64,000 nucleotides of DNA from Apostichopus japonicus (Eukaryota; Echinodermata; Holothuroidea; Aspidochirotida; Stichopodidae), in NCBI RefSeq assembly GCF_037975245.1, contig NC_092579.1, positions 8,402,001 to 8,466,000 of the forward strand, written 5' to 3'. Every line of letters begins with the position of its first letter. Position 1 is the first letter of the stretch. The notes beneath the pieces were generated by a model. That model saw only the letters and a list, made by a program, of their open reading frames with translations, had not been told where the DNA came from and ran no database searches. The translations under genes were made by a program, and so were the position numbers. Of the stretch, positions 10,913-23,357 are shown piece after piece.

Positions 10913-11608
10913 ACTGTGGCGTAGCCAACATTCAATTGTTAGGGGGGCAAGATTTTTCATAAGAGGGGTTGATGGTAGGAATTACCAAGAAATATATGTA
11001 TTAACGGGCACCTCGTCTGCACAAATACACATCTAATGGTTCAGTGGAACATGACACACTTTCACTTAATTTACCTCTATTGCGGAGACAGTCGTCGTGG
11101 TTTCTGCATAATTCCGCACAATATGAAAAGGATACAGTGAATAAATTAGCTACTCTAATTCACAACATGGCATTGCCCAGATTCCCACAGAAACAAGTTT
11201 CACTAGGCCTATATAGGACCTATACGTGCAGTGAAAATTCTCCACAAGTGGCATCATTGGTCGCTGAAAATAAACATGGGTTGCTACCGTTAGTTTGTAA
11301 CGGTTATACAACTGGCCAAATTATTGGCGCTTATTCTGTAGGACGATATTGATCAACGGTCTCCGTATGTGGGTATGATGAAGGCCCAAAATGTAAAATA
11401 TCTCGGTCTGATTACCAAGTTCTGACCTTACATGAAGTATGAACATGAGCCCTGAGGTATGAATACTTGTGATCAGAACTCGAAGAAATGTTAAAAGAAG
11501 TATAATTTTGAATACATCACTGGATCTCATTGGGGGGGGGGGGGGCAAGACTGTAGCACAAAGCAAATTTGAAGAAGAAAAAAACCTGGCTCCCTCTGGC
11601 TACGCCAC
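10913..11608. mobile_element. hAT-type miniature element 1, copy in B
   Basis: The ends read ACTGTGGCGTAGCC (10913-10926) and, inverted, TGGCTACGCCACT. They are flanked by an identical 8-bp duplication GGCCTCCC (10905-10912, 11609-11616). An 8-bp duplication and AGTGGCG-like ends are typical of hAT transposons. No transposase is present; the internal frame 11044-11352 has no domain I recognise. A G-run sits near the right end. Confidence 0.7.
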
Positions 11609-11616
11609 TGGCCTCC

Positions 11617-13200
11617 CCTAGCTGTATAGACTCGGGATGATATCATAATTATCTACCCTTTCATTCTCCTCTCAATCCCTACAATAATGCATTTGATTGT
11701 CCTGATCATTGCATCAATGGACCCAGCGAGTCCAGTTCCATCACAAACAGTATTTTTATCGATTTTTATGACGTTATATTGTGGAGCGGTATTTTGCGCC
11801 AATGTAAACTTTGCCCGACTGGCTTGAAATTCTATATTTAAATAATAAAGACAAAGCTCAGTTTTTCAATGTCATATCGATTGCCTCCGACCTCTGGTAA
11901 TTTTTTTATTATATTTTTTAAATTTTTGTATGTCTTTTTTAACATGCCGCCTTTTATTCAAGTATAAGAAAAGATGTGAAACTTAAGAAGTAAGAGAAAA
12001 TGTTATGCTGTATATACGCCACAAATTATTATGCCATTGCATGTTGCATTTCCGACTTATTGACGTACACGACTACGTCACATCCGCTTGGAGTTAAAAG
12101 ACGGGAAAATCGGGATTTAATTTACAAAACGTACCTTTGCAATTAGCTTTCAAGGTAATTATAAGTTTCAAGTTCACAGATCTTTCCAGTGCTGTGGGGT
12201 TTGCCTTAGAAAGTATTCTTATGAAGCGCCCTCACATGGAGAGCAACTTCCAATGAGCTTATACATGGATATCACGTGAAAGCATCGGTCTGCCATAATA
12301 TGCATTCGGAGGTTCAGCTTCCTATAGACCTCTTCATTTAGACACCATAATTAATCAGGCTAATCCTAATGGTAAACCTATAGGGTGTGGGTTAACGCCA
12401 TAATTGTTTGGAAAATTCTTTTCGAAGTCGAAATCCTTTCCACTGAATGCCGCACAAATAAATTTTAGTTCCAACCAAGATTTTGACTTTCTTAAGACTT
12501 TAATATTTTGGACATGCCATTCTCCTGTGATTCTGTGACGTTATCACACTCGTTTGGAAGGTGGGGAAGTTTTCCATAGAAACTATTAGTTCTGCAAGTT
12601 TCTTTCGATTTTTAGCCTCAGTTTGAAAATATGGCCAGTTTAGCACTTTAACCATTTTTAACTTCTAAACCAGAAGTGGTATGAGCATCCGTCTCGAATA
12701 TGTTTGGGAACTAGTGACCCACTAAGCCATAAAATTAGAAGATCGGACCCCCACCCCCTTCAAAGACCCCCCCCCCCCACCCCACTCTTACGGAATACCT
12801 TTGAGAAAACAGGTGTATTGGACTATATATGCTACAAAACATGTGCATTATTGTGTATAGCTGATCATGTGAAGGTTTATTTAGAAGCACTCCTTCCTTC
12901 CGCAAATTTTTCTCATCTGTTATTGGTATATTTCGAATCAGCCTGCTGAACTTTGGTCCGGTGGTTAGCTATTCAAACATCTTACATCACTGCTCATTTA
13001 TTAGCAGTGCTGCTGGGGTATTTTTCTTTATTATTCACTTTTCTTAAAGGATAAGAACATCATTTACAAAAGGGCAATGGGCAGCCTAGTAATGAGCAAA
13101 TAAGAATGCAGAAAGTCAAAGATTTAGCGATTCCTTGCACATAGGAGAAATTTTGTTAGGGCTTTGATTACAACTAGAGATTTGTATATACCATGTTTGT
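11617..13200. other. B interior, no gene recognised
   Basis: Ordinary AT-rich DNA with a C-rich stretch at about 12750-12790. The run near 12768 differs in length between copies. I see no supported coding or RNA gene. Confidence 0.5.
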
Positions 13201-13224
13201 AGGTTATTCACAGTTTGGGCTGTA

Positions 13225-13960
13225 TTGACCTTCACCAAAACAATAGGGTTATTTAATTGATATGGATCATCGACATACCAAGTGCATATCAAAATCTTAT
13301 TGCTTACTACAAAGATACTGGCCAGAGAGAACCTACAGGAACTCAGCAACTTACGCGAAATGCAGCTCGTACACCGGTTTCGTTGCGACAGTTGCGACGA
13401 AATGATATAGGCTTGTGCATCATGATCGTAATGCAGAAACATGTATGTGATGACAGTATGGTCGATGTTGGGTACCGTAGAATGGGTTTTCTGAAAACTA
13501 CTTCTCTTGACCTCAAAGGAAATTTGACACGCATGAAATTCCACAGCGATTTTGTTCTCACCAAAGGCAATCTACGTGCTTTGTTTGTACATTAACGCAA
13601 TTTCACTTTTAGAGTAATTTCTCACAAGATTTTCAGACTTTCACCTCAGATCTGCTGACCTCACATGACTGTTGACCCGCGTCCAATATAATAGGGATCT
13701 CCTACACAATATGGGCCATCTACATACTAAGTATGAAATCCTTCCAAGTTACCCCTTCCTACAAGATATTGTGTTTACAAGCAGTTTAATAGGTTTTTTA
13801 GTTTGACCTCTGGTGACCTCAAATGACCTTTGACCTCCACCAAAAACAATAGTAGTCTTTTTCCTAATATGGGTTACCCATATGAAGAGTATGAGTTACA
13901 TACAAGCTTCAATTGTTGAGATATCGTGTTTACAAGAAAGTGTCTCATACACACACACAC
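13225..13960. repeat. Dispersed repeat with TGACCT half-sites
   Basis: Two related stretches (about 13225-13260 and 13640-13950) share phrases such as TGACCT..CACCAAAA and AACAATAG. The second also reads TTGAGATATCGTGTTTACAA. The part at 13804-13836 holds four TGACCT half-sites. The frames at 13116-13544 (-) and 13257-13595 (+) overlap on opposite strands and show no known domain. Confidence 0.55.
13804..13836 (-). promoter_or_regulatory. DR4-DR4-DR1 cluster of nuclear-receptor half-sites
   Basis: TGACCT occurs at 13804, 13814, 13824 and 13831. On the minus strand these are four AGGTCA half-sites in the order DR1, DR4, DR4. AGGTCA direct repeats bind nuclear-receptor dimers. In B' (40107-40139) and B'' (51506-51538) one half-site has a T-for-C change (AGGTTA), which breaks the DR1 there. 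Function is unproven. Confidence 0.5.
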
Positions 13961-13975
13961 ACACACGCACGCGCA
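13951..13975. repeat. (AC)n / (CG)n microsatellite
   Basis: An AC run passes into alternating CG/CA bases. B' (39960-39995) and B'' (51651-51680) have longer, differently composed runs. Confidence 0.85.
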
Positions 13976-14286
13976 CTAACCCACACAATCACCATCGCAT
14001 TGATTTCTTCAGTCTTTGGCAAGGAATCAAAAGAGGCCTCGTTCTGGATTTAATGCCCCAGAGAACTACAGCAACTGAAATACAATGACTCAGACTTTTC
14101 TATTTTATTCTTTTTATTTCTAACCAAAAATATAGTAGAAATGTAAAAATACACGAAGTACACAAAATATGAATATATAGGTTAAGAGAAAAGATGTGAT
14201 AAGAGCTTAAAATAAACTTGATTGAAATGTACTGTAAAAGTCATTACGATCCCAGTTACCTATACCACTCCACCCCCTCCGAAGAC

Positions 14287-14625
14287 TTAATAATAGTAAT
14301 AATGATGATAACGATGATAATGACGATAATAATAGTAACAACAACAATAATAATAAGAATAATGATAATGATGATAAAGATAAAGATAACAATATTAATC
14401 ATAGTAACAACAACAACAAAAATAATAATAGCAATAAGAATGATGAGGATGACAATGACGATAATCATAATAAAAGTAATAATAGTAAAAACAACAACAA
14501 CAATAATAATAACAACAATAAGAATGACGATGAATAATAATAATGATAATAAAATGATAATATAATGATAATAATAAAATAATGATAATAATAAAATAAT
14601 AAAAAATAAATAATGATAACATTAA
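14287..14625. repeat. Degenerate ATA/ATG/AAC trinucleotide tract
   Basis: A long low-complexity run of AAT, GAT and AAC triplets. Open frames on both strands (poly-Ile, poly-Leu, poly-Tyr) are artefacts of this composition. Equivalent tracts lie at 39311-39648 (inverted) and 51991-52329. Confidence 0.9.
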
Positions 14626-17247
14626 GTTGCCCATGGATTGGTGTACCTGAAACTCTCGACCTGCCCACCCTCCCCCATCTCTCCCCTCCGCTTTTCTTAA
14701 TGGATGTGTGCAAGTAACCACGGTTCACTATTTCACTCAACAAATGCTGCAACATGCTTGGACCACAGAAACACTGAGTGCTCCAAACCACCGTACTTCA
14801 GATGTTGTCAGCAACTGTTTCCATCGTCGAGGCAGTAACACACTTTGCATTGAATTGGTGCCTTCATGAATAAAATGTAGTAAAATAAACGAATAGTTAG
14901 GAAGCAATACAATATATTTTGTAGATTTCAGGAAGTTAAGAAAACAAAATTAACAACTGTTCATAACTTTCTGCAGATCATTTCTCATGTTTTTGCTTTG
15001 TCGTGGCTCCTGCTTCAAGGTGTCCTTGTTATTACAGGGTATTAAACAAAGTCATTGCCCACGAAACCATGAGTATGATGCATTGAATTCAATGAATTTT
15101 TAATTATTTCTAGAAGTATAGAACAAATTAAAACCATGGGATAAACACAATCATTTCACATACTGAAAGGTGCCTTGTACTTACTGCATTGGTCAGGAGA
15201 GAAAACCCATAGGTTACCTTCATGTTTAAAGTTAAGCCTCTATTTTTCCATTTCGTCTTTGTTTAAAATGATTTGCTTGTAATCCTATCAAGAATATTGT
15301 TTCCCAGAAGACATACTGTGTTTATGCTTCTAATTGGCAACACCTTTCAGTTTTAGTCAGATACCTCCAGCCCCTCAACCTCCACCCTAAAGTACTACAA
15401 AGTGCTGACTGGCAGGTGGTGGTTCCCAGTGTCAGCCACTATAGAATAACAATACTTGTTCATACTTTTGGGGGTATTTTGGAACAGAGATTAGTCAAAC
15501 TTTTGGCTTTAAAGGTAGTCAGTATAGGCCCCAAATTCTAGCATGCTATAACTGCTAGAAGTATTCATAAAGTACTTTCCTGGAGATCTTTACTATACAA
15601 ACTGTTCTCAGAAATTTTTAAGGAACACACAAGATGACTAAATGTCCCAGTTAGGAAATTTCCTCAAAGTTTGTAATAAAAAAAAGTTTCAGAATATTAA
15701 CCAAAGGTGACCATATTTGAATATCTAGCATAGTTAGCCAATATAGTACACCTTTAAAAGGAATCCCACCTGGAATTAGTGATTTACTTGAAACACTCTC
15801 AATGCATATCTACTTTCTTTTAACCGGGCCTCTATATTGCACAAAACATTTTACTCATTAACTATTTCCTTGCAAGAATATAAAGAAATTACAAGAGACC
15901 TTTACATAGCCACAGGAACAGTGACACCAATTTATGTGTTCATTATGCTGTCCCCAATTCTCCATAGGCTTATGTATGCTGTGTCCACCACTTTCCATTT
16001 ACCAGTTTCAGTATTAAACACTTCTGGGGTGGTACAGTGCCCTAAAATGGACAATAACTAGACAGATAATATATGTGATTCAGTGACTAATGCATGTCCT
16101 TAATAAAAAACTGGGGAACACAGAATAGCAAATACGAAGGGAGAATTTATGGAGAACACTATACAAGATGAACATTGTTCATGGTAACTTTATCTGGGAT
16201 GGTTAGGTGCAAAGTTAACACAAATGGATTACATACAAGTGAAAATATGGGTTTATTTCCAGTCATCTAATGGTGCTTATGAACACATTGGCTTTACAAG
16301 AGGTGCTCAAAATCATCCAATGTTAGCTCAGCCATGCCAACATGCTGTAATATTTGCATAGTTCAACAATTTGTTCCGCTGATGAGAAATGTATGCCTAT
16401 GTGTGTATTAAAAATTTCTTTTGTTTAAACATATGGGCATACACTAGCCTACAGAGCATCCCGGTGGGAAACTTCAGGTCCACTAACCACAGACATTTCC
16501 ATACACATGGCTTATGATGGATAACCAGTTTGCTGAAAGCTGTTCTTCTCTATTAGTTATCTGTTCCAGTAGTCTGAGATGGCAACATCCACACACGTTT
16601 CCTTTAAACAGTTTTTGTTGTTGTTTAATCTGAAGTTAGCTGCCGAGCTAACAACTCATTTTGAGTCTTTCATTGGAACACCAGTGGATGGTCTATAATG
16701 AAGTCATGATAACTTTAAAATTACCCCTACTGTTCACATTTACTATGTAGAGTGATTGACACTAGAAAGCAAGATTATCACAAAGAAAATTCCTATGTAG
16801 ACAATGTGAGGAAATTCAATGAGAGCTTTGCCATTGAAAAATCCTGTAATTCCTTTTGTTACAAGTCTCATGATGGTGCTGAATACTTGACCATCTTTTT
16901 GGAAACTGTATGGCTGTATGATATCTGTTGATGGAATTGAACCACCTGCTGAATGAATACTGCATCACCAGAACAGATTATATAATGGCCTAACAAGTTC
17001 CAACTTTGTAGTTTTTTGCAGACAATGTTATTAATGGCACAATCAATTTACAACGAATATCATAACATGTAAAGGCCTATTGAAGTTCAATGAGTTTACA
17101 CAGTTGGAGACCATTGCATTTCAATATCTCAATCAGACCTTTGTTTGTCTTCAAATCTATCATATTTCTGAAATATCATGGGGAAGTAGGAATAATTAAT
17201 ATCCTCTTGTTTGAACAAATGTAGGACTGGAGAAGAAACATTATATA
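14626..17247. other. B interior right part, no gene recognised
   Basis: Several short frames are kept in all three copies, including 15837-16061 and 16745-16930 on the plus strand. In places they differ by stops or frameshifts between copies. None shows a domain I recognise. They may be remnants of an older element or chance frames. Confidence 0.35.
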
Positions 17248-17255
17248 GCCTAGAC

Positions 17256-17531
17256 CAGGGTTGTCCAACCTACGGCCCGCGGGCCACAGTCCGGCCGGCC
17301 GCAGGGTTGCGTCCGGCCCGCCAGAGATTATCTATGGTGCGAAATTTTAGTGAGCAGATTTATTGATAACAATTTGAAGCTGTATAATCATCATCCGAAC
17401 CTTCTGCGTCCAAAAAACTGCATACAGGTCAGTTTGTGTGACACTCTCTCAGTGGAGGAGGGGGGGGGGGGAGGGGCGGGCGGCTGAACTTTATTCATCC
17501 GTTTTATCAGGACGGAAAATAAATCAGTACC
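17256..17531. mobile_element. hAT-type miniature element 2, truncated copy in B
   Basis: It starts CAGGGTTGTCCAACCT after the 8-bp GCCTAGAC (17248-17255), followed by a GC-rich stretch (CGGCCCGCGGGCC). At 17531 it jumps directly to CAAATCTTC, a sequence that in B' and B'' lies beyond the right end of the element. The right half and its TIR are therefore deleted in this copy. Confidence 0.75.
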
Positions 17532-17925
17532 CAAATCTTCAACACGTCCCTCATCATGAGTTTGGTTTTCAGATAAATAGGTACAGGTGCCATACGAGCT
17601 GTAAACGTTAGGCCTTTGCCTATTTAATTATTAGGGCCTAGCCTACTCCCTGCAGTCTCACGTCTCAGTGTGTAACTAACTCATATGGACGAATTGTCAA
17701 CTTGTCAAGTAACGCAAAAATAACGTTATTTTGTGAAAATCCGACCACTTTTACCTGCTAGTCCTCAGCACAGTCACCGGGCACACATGCATTGCGTTCA
17801 TATCAAAAATAGGAACTGAAGCCTTTACTTTGGTTGTTCAGCGTAATAAAGTGACTGTAACTAGTATAGGCCTTGGCTATTAGTACGTAATTCCATGTAC
17901 ACTACTGAAACCGGGATCGGCATAA

Positions 17926-18034
17926 GTTTACACAAGGGCGCAGACATGTTGTTTATCCAGGAAATGCCTGCGATTGGCTGAAACCCTAAATCTTTTCTGA
18001 TATCTATTTTGATTGGTGCTAACATTCTGTGACA
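17926..18034 (-). promoter_or_regulatory. Right inverted end block of B with two CCAAT boxes
   Basis: Read on the minus strand it carries TGTCACAG, ATGTTAGCACCAATCAAAAT, TTTCAGCCAATCGC and GTCTGCGCCC, mirroring the left end. ATTGG occurs at 18012 and 17973, again 39 bp apart. The same block is at 35661-35770 and 55880-55985. Confidence 0.55.
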
Positions 18035-18485
18035 ACGTCGTAGTGATAAACAAAACCACCGTTATTAAGACCTTCATATGATTTAAATTATCTCGAATGT
18101 CAATGATCCTGCTACTTAACTTCGTAGCGAAGCTTCTAGAATGTTGTGTCTTACAGTGCAAGGAAAATGTGACGTTCTGTACAGTGCAAGTGCAACCATA
18201 TAGTACTAGTAGTGGTAACATGGGTCTAGACCTAACTAATAGACGTTGTATAACAGACTAGCCCGTGTAATTGTATCATCCAACTGTTACGCAAAATCAC
18301 AACACAACGCCAGTTTTACCTGCACAAAAAAAACCTTGCAGATCTAGTAGTGATTGTTCTGAAACCAACTGGCTTAAAGTTTTGTGCAAAATATTAGGTA
18401 ACCAAAAAAAATCGTCATTTGCTGTATCGAGGAGGCCTATAGGCTATGGTCATAACAAGTAATTTGGCAACAGTATAGGCATACA

Positions 18486-18630
18486 GGCACTCATAACGTT
18501 GTGTATGTGCAGTGTTTCGAGCGAGTCGTGTTCAAATTCTTCGATTTCTGTCATCTTTTGGAAAAGCTTGCAGTAGAAATCCGTATTGACTTGTGGTGGA
18601 GCAACCTGATATCATATATCGGCTCGGCAT
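18486..18630 (-). pseudogene. Decayed THAP zinc-finger exon, copy 2
   Basis: Inverted copy of the A remnant. The ATG is at 18628-18630 and the same in-frame stop is at 18532-18534, in place of the conserved Trp. The Cys-to-Tyr change is also shared. The remnant was dead before A and A' separated. Confidence 0.5.
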
Positions 18631-18924
18631 ATTTAACAGTAACGAGATAAATTTACGTAAAAATGAAACACCAAATCTCAATTACTACGGAGCGCTGCAT
18701 GCAACAGTGCAATGTTGTGTGTTCTCAGACGTCTCGGAAGTGAGCTGAGTTCCTCGACTGACGTCACACCGCATTACCATAAATACAACAATTTTTCGAA
18801 AGTTTTTATTACCCTCGAATTTTTGATCGTTTATTCCTCGAGGATGCAAGCTTCGTTTGACACAAATTGGGTATCATTGGAAAGCTACGAGTATACAGAA
18901 TACGATGAGAAAGAATTTTTTTTC

Positions 18925-18943
18925 CATTTCATAACCTCTTTAA
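18925..18943 (-). promoter_or_regulatory. 19-nt motif shared with module C, copy in A'
   Basis: Exact reverse complement of the motif at 4430-4448. The CRE-type TGACGTCA again lies about 180 bp away, at about 18759-18766. Confidence 0.45.
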
Positions 18944-19991
18944 TGGACACAGGAACAAGGCTCACTCGCGAAAGATGGTCGAGATGTGAGTTCGAAATCA
19001 ATCATTTTAATGTGAAATTAATTTTTTTTTTGATTTGGTAGGTCTTACGGGCGAACGGGGTGATTAGCGTGTAATAATTGTGGAGACCGTTCGTTGCCTC
19101 TGTAACTCAAAACATATCATAAATCATATTATTATGATTGTATTATGCTGAAAAGAATCACACAAAATGTTTTTTTTTTTAAATCTATATCATTGTAATG
19201 ACTTTTGTTCCTCGAATCCTTCCTTATATTATGAGTAGGAAAAATTTTCATAGGCTTGAACAGGATTTCGAAAGGTGGGTGGAGGTGGGAAAAACTGATT
19301 TCCCCCCGACTTATAAAGGTAGGTGGTGAACTTTTTGGAAGGGCCACATAAAATTGAAGGATTTTATAAAGGAGGGGGTATATACCGCATTGATGTTGTG
19401 AAGACGACTCTTATGAAGAGGGGGGGGGGGGGGACGTCGTCAAATGATGCATAATTATCATTTAGGTCTTTATAAGTAGCTGAAATCGTAATATTGCGCT
19501 AATGTATAATAAACTCCAAAAATCCATAGAGTGATTAAAGTAGTCACCTGAATCTTAATGGGTAGGCCAGATGCGAACGAAGTATTTTATAAACGGAGGG
19601 GGGGGGGGGCTGCCCGCGGGGTCCCATGTGCGGGCGTTGAGGAGCTTCCCAATAAATAAAATTATGTTCCGGTCAAGCTATACGAGCCTGTATATGTATC
19701 TATAGTGGTATAATTCGCTGTCCGAGATTTTGCAACCCATTGCAGCTCAACAGAAAAGCTAAGAAAAAATGTTGATAAACCAGAGTTGATATGTTTTGAT
19801 GTATTTATGAATTATTTGAATAATGTACATTTGATCATTAAAGTTTTTCTTCAATATATTACACATAAATCCGACTGAGGAATATGATTCATTTTGTTGT
19901 CTGCATGCAAGGTATATATGTATCGCCCATAGGCCTATATAATATATTATTTTTGTGATAATTTTGTAAAATAAATAAATATTATACGCAT
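18944..19991. other. Downstream flank of receptor copy 2, no gene recognised
   Basis: Inverted equivalent of 3382-4429, with G-runs at about 19420-19432 and 19599-19608. No supported gene. Confidence 0.5.
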
Positions 19992-22627
19992 TTAGGGTTG
20001 AAGTGTGGTACTATAGCCTATACCGCCATGATGGCTGGTGCAATTCGGCATTTGTTCAAAATAAAATACGCTTTGTTCCTGTCCAAATTTCAAAGCCACG
20101 AGCATACAGATGAGCGATGATACCATCGTTGTAGTAACTCCCATTCTTGGCCTTACTCTTGAGCTTTCCACAAATTCGAGGATTTCCTCTACCGCTTTCG
20201 CACTTGTCTTCATGGTAATGAGTGACCTTCGGAATTGATCGATGACGTAAGAGACGTCCAAGCTTCCGATTGACCATATGACCAGTATAAACGAGATTGA
20301 AATGTTTGCCCAACAGAGTATATTCACATGCAAACTAATGTTTTTGGCTTCACTGTCAGGGTGGTCCTCACAAAGCGCCGTCTTAAATAGATACTCCCAC
20401 ACACAAACAGTGGTAACTCCCAACGTCATATTGGTTGTGAAATACACCAAGTATATCGCGATGTATTGTTGGAAACAATTAAAGTCTTGAATAGCGTGGC
20501 CGAGTACTTGTCGACAAGAGTCGATATCTCTTCCATGTATCGCGATGTATTTGGATATCAAATAAAACTGCCGTTGGAAGGAGAGTCTAGTCAGATACAA
20601 TACATACTGGAAGAAGGCACTCAGAAACATGATCACACCGCAACAAATAACCGATATGAATGCATGTGTCGTTAAGAAACCCATAAAATGAAAGTATAGA
20701 AATCCACGATACGCAGCTGCCATCGGAGGTAACACGAAGCAGGCCGTTAGTAAAGCCTTGCCTGGGATACCTGTTTGAGAGAGAGAGAAAAAAAAACGTT
20801 ATTAGATCGGTGTTATAATTATTAGATTCTGATATAACATTGAACGATACAGTGTAAACCTGTCATCACTTCCTGCTGACATCATTTCCTCATCGACGCA
20901 TCCGTCGAATATATATATATTACAGCTACAGACTAGATATGTTTATTATAACGTTCCTAACGTAAATATATATCAGTTTCGATCGCATTCATTAGCTATT
21001 AAGTCTATAAAGCATTCCCTTTTGAAAGCTATTCGAGGATCTCTTATAAACACTGACCTTTCTGTGCAAATCCAATAAACTGAAGCCGTTTAGTGATGTA
21101 CCGTGCGTTAAAGACCATTGTCCACGATGAGCATGCTAGGTTTTGTTGGAAAGCGGCACTCATTACTTTAGACAGAAAGTTAAAAGCAGGAAATTGAAGC
21201 AGTATCAGTAAAAATATGCTGTACGATAAAATACGAATAGCGTAGCGTGAAATATCAATGTCATGGACGTAGTTACAGAAATCGTAAATCAACACCGAAA
21301 TGGCTCCAAATACGATCGTTGTAGATAGAAACCAACTCCCTGGATGATTCCAAGCAGATATACCTGAAATACAAAGAACAACAACAAAATATATCGTATA
21401 GCTAGTTAATCGTTAATTATTTTGAAATTTTGTTGAAAGAAAAATAATCGTACATTATAAACTCATCTCTTTGAGCTGATCATAATTTTAAATAGTTCAT
21501 ATACTGCCAAAATCACCATAGCAATTTTAGTTCGTTAGCTCGACTACAATCAAGTCTGATTTGTTACCTATGGCAACAGCAGCCGCCTCCCTCTCTTTAC
21601 CCTCCAATGACGTATAGTTTTACTACACATGGATTCGTGCACGTGTGCTAATAAAGTCTATATACATAATCCATTTATTGAAAAAAAATAAATAACAGAT
21701 CGTCAGAAATAGTCACATGATGTGATATCAGCCAGTCGCTGAGCCAAAGATGAAAATAACGGATAGAAAGTAGTTGCAGAATTCAAAATATTTCGAAGAC
21801 ATCGAATATTTCATTTTAACATATTGTAAGAGAATAATGTTTTTTCGTATGTTTATATTAAATATGATCGATACATGAACAGGAAGGAGTGGTCAGCATG
21901 TGTACTTTTATAATCTGATGGAAGTATTCCCCTTATTCACATCAATATGCCGGCGGGAAGAGGGCGGGGGAGGGGGGGGGGGCGCTGTAACTGGGTGGGT
22001 TTGATAACATTGAATATATTATACGGTGAGAAGTACTGTAACACGTGGCGAGATTATAAAGAATACTCATATTGCAATTTGTAGTTTCTTTTTCTCGAAG
22101 AGATAGACTCTATTAAATTGTGCAAATATGTCCCGGCACTTTAATAAGAATTAAATAATACGATGTCTATTTTAAAATGATCAACCCCCCCCCCCACCCT
22201 CCCCCAACCATAACTCACCACAACTCACAAATCCATACCATATCATCCAAAGCCTTTTTAAACCGGCTGTTTCACGTTAAACATATTATTTTAGCAAATA
22301 GCTTTACCCTCGTTACTGAATTTTCAAATTGTACCCTGCAGGGGGTCTATCGTACGCTGCAGGGGGTCTATTGTACGCTGCAAGGGTCTATTGTACCATG
22401 CAGGGTCAACTATAATGGCGACACTTACCTCTTTCTTTATCATCATATCTCTCTGGTACCCCAGCGTAGTTCCACCAGTAACTTTCGCAACACTGACAAG
22501 GGGGCAGGCTTGCTCTTCCCGTGTTTTCACTGTACGAGCCTAGAAGTTTTTCATACGATGACTCGGTTATATCAGATTCTCCGTACCATTGATTTTGGGG
22601 TTGGAAGCTGCAGTGTTTGTTCATCAT
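19992..22627 (-). CDS. Multi-pass membrane protein, possibly GRL chemoreceptor, copy 2
   Basis: The exons on the minus strand are 22627-22429, 21363-21058 and 20770-19992. Splice sites and phases match copy 1 and the length is the same (about 427 residues). Exon 3 differs from copy 1 by only a few residues, for example RGFLYF for RGFVYF, AFFQYVL for AIFQYVV, and VEE for VEK. All are conservative or lie in loops, so the protein should have the same seven-segment layout. Exon 1 has YAGVPERY where copy 1 has YDGVPERY. No stop or frameshift is visible, so both copies could be active, or they could be two alleles. The start is chosen as in copy 1; a possible acceptor (CTGAAA at 22661 on the plus strand) allows an upstream exon. 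Function is inferred from layout only. Confidence 0.6.
22329..22408 (-). repeat. Intron-1 minisatellite, gene copy 2
   Basis: Inverted copy of the four-unit array at 950-1029, again starting about 20 bp past the 5' splice site. Confidence 0.85.
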
Positions 22628-23357
22628 GTACCAGGTTAAATGATCTTCTGATTGGAGAAACTGAAACCGAGACAGAGAGTAGAGGCGTTGAATTAAAAGG
22701 CGGGGGGGAGGGAGGGGGAAGCACCGCATGCACGAGGACTGGAGGGGAACCAATACGTACGGGGTTACGTTTACCAGAAAACACACCCCGTACAAAATCC
22801 TCCGTACGGGTCTGGGGGATAGGGTAGGGCAGGGTATATAGGGCAGATATCTGGGAGATAGGGTAGGGCAAATTGGGGTTGAGTGGTACGTGTATCCATA
22901 GTGATCATGAAAAGTGTGCCTCAATTTTTTTCCCAGAACAGTTACTCACCCACCATACCGTCTACAGAACAGAATAAGAGAATGAGTTCATGGTATGATG
23001 AATGCATGAATAGATGTATTATCGAGTGAATGAATCAATGAATGAATAAAACTACACAGATTAATACCGCTGTTCTTTACAAAGTCTCTCATATATTATA
23101 ACACTTGGTATTTACGTGAAAGGAAGAACGTCGTTATCGATTTTATTGTATTCTTCTGTATTCTTTGTTATGTGATCTTAATATTGAATTACATTTTCTG
23201 AACTCATATGGCAAAGACGAAGAACAGAAGTTTTGATTTTCTAATATCAGTGATGATCATCCACAGTTCACTTCAACTAAATGTTTGCGGCTCTCAATTC
23301 ATCTTTAAAGTTATTATTATTATCACACCTTTCCAATAACAAAACTAAAACAACGTT

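Larger units (their letters stand above)
5328..18045 (+). repeat. Duplicated module B, copy 1 (12.7 kb, inverted related ends)
   Basis: This segment lies exactly between the inverted A and A' copies. It recurs inverted at 35650-47930 and partly at 47940-55996. Its right end (CACTACGACGTTGTCACAG read inward) joins A' here but joins C in the other two copies, so the end is a true module boundary. The ends carry related inverted blocks (5387-5500 and 17926-18034). No intact gene is recognised inside; the open frames are short and mostly shadows. Copy 1 lacks about 270 bp at 17531/17532 that B' and B'' keep. The module could be a large non-autonomous element or simply a duplicated segment. Confidence 0.7.

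Noticed and set aside
13116-13595. 142-residue (-) and 112-residue (+) overlapping frames, identical in three copies
   Set aside because: They overlap on opposite strands within a dispersed repeat. Identity across copies reflects recent duplication, not selection. No domain seen.
14207-14791. Overlapping Leu/Ile/Tyr-rich frames on both strands (also at 39142-39726 and 51804-52497)
   Set aside because: Low-complexity trinucleotide DNA read in different frames.
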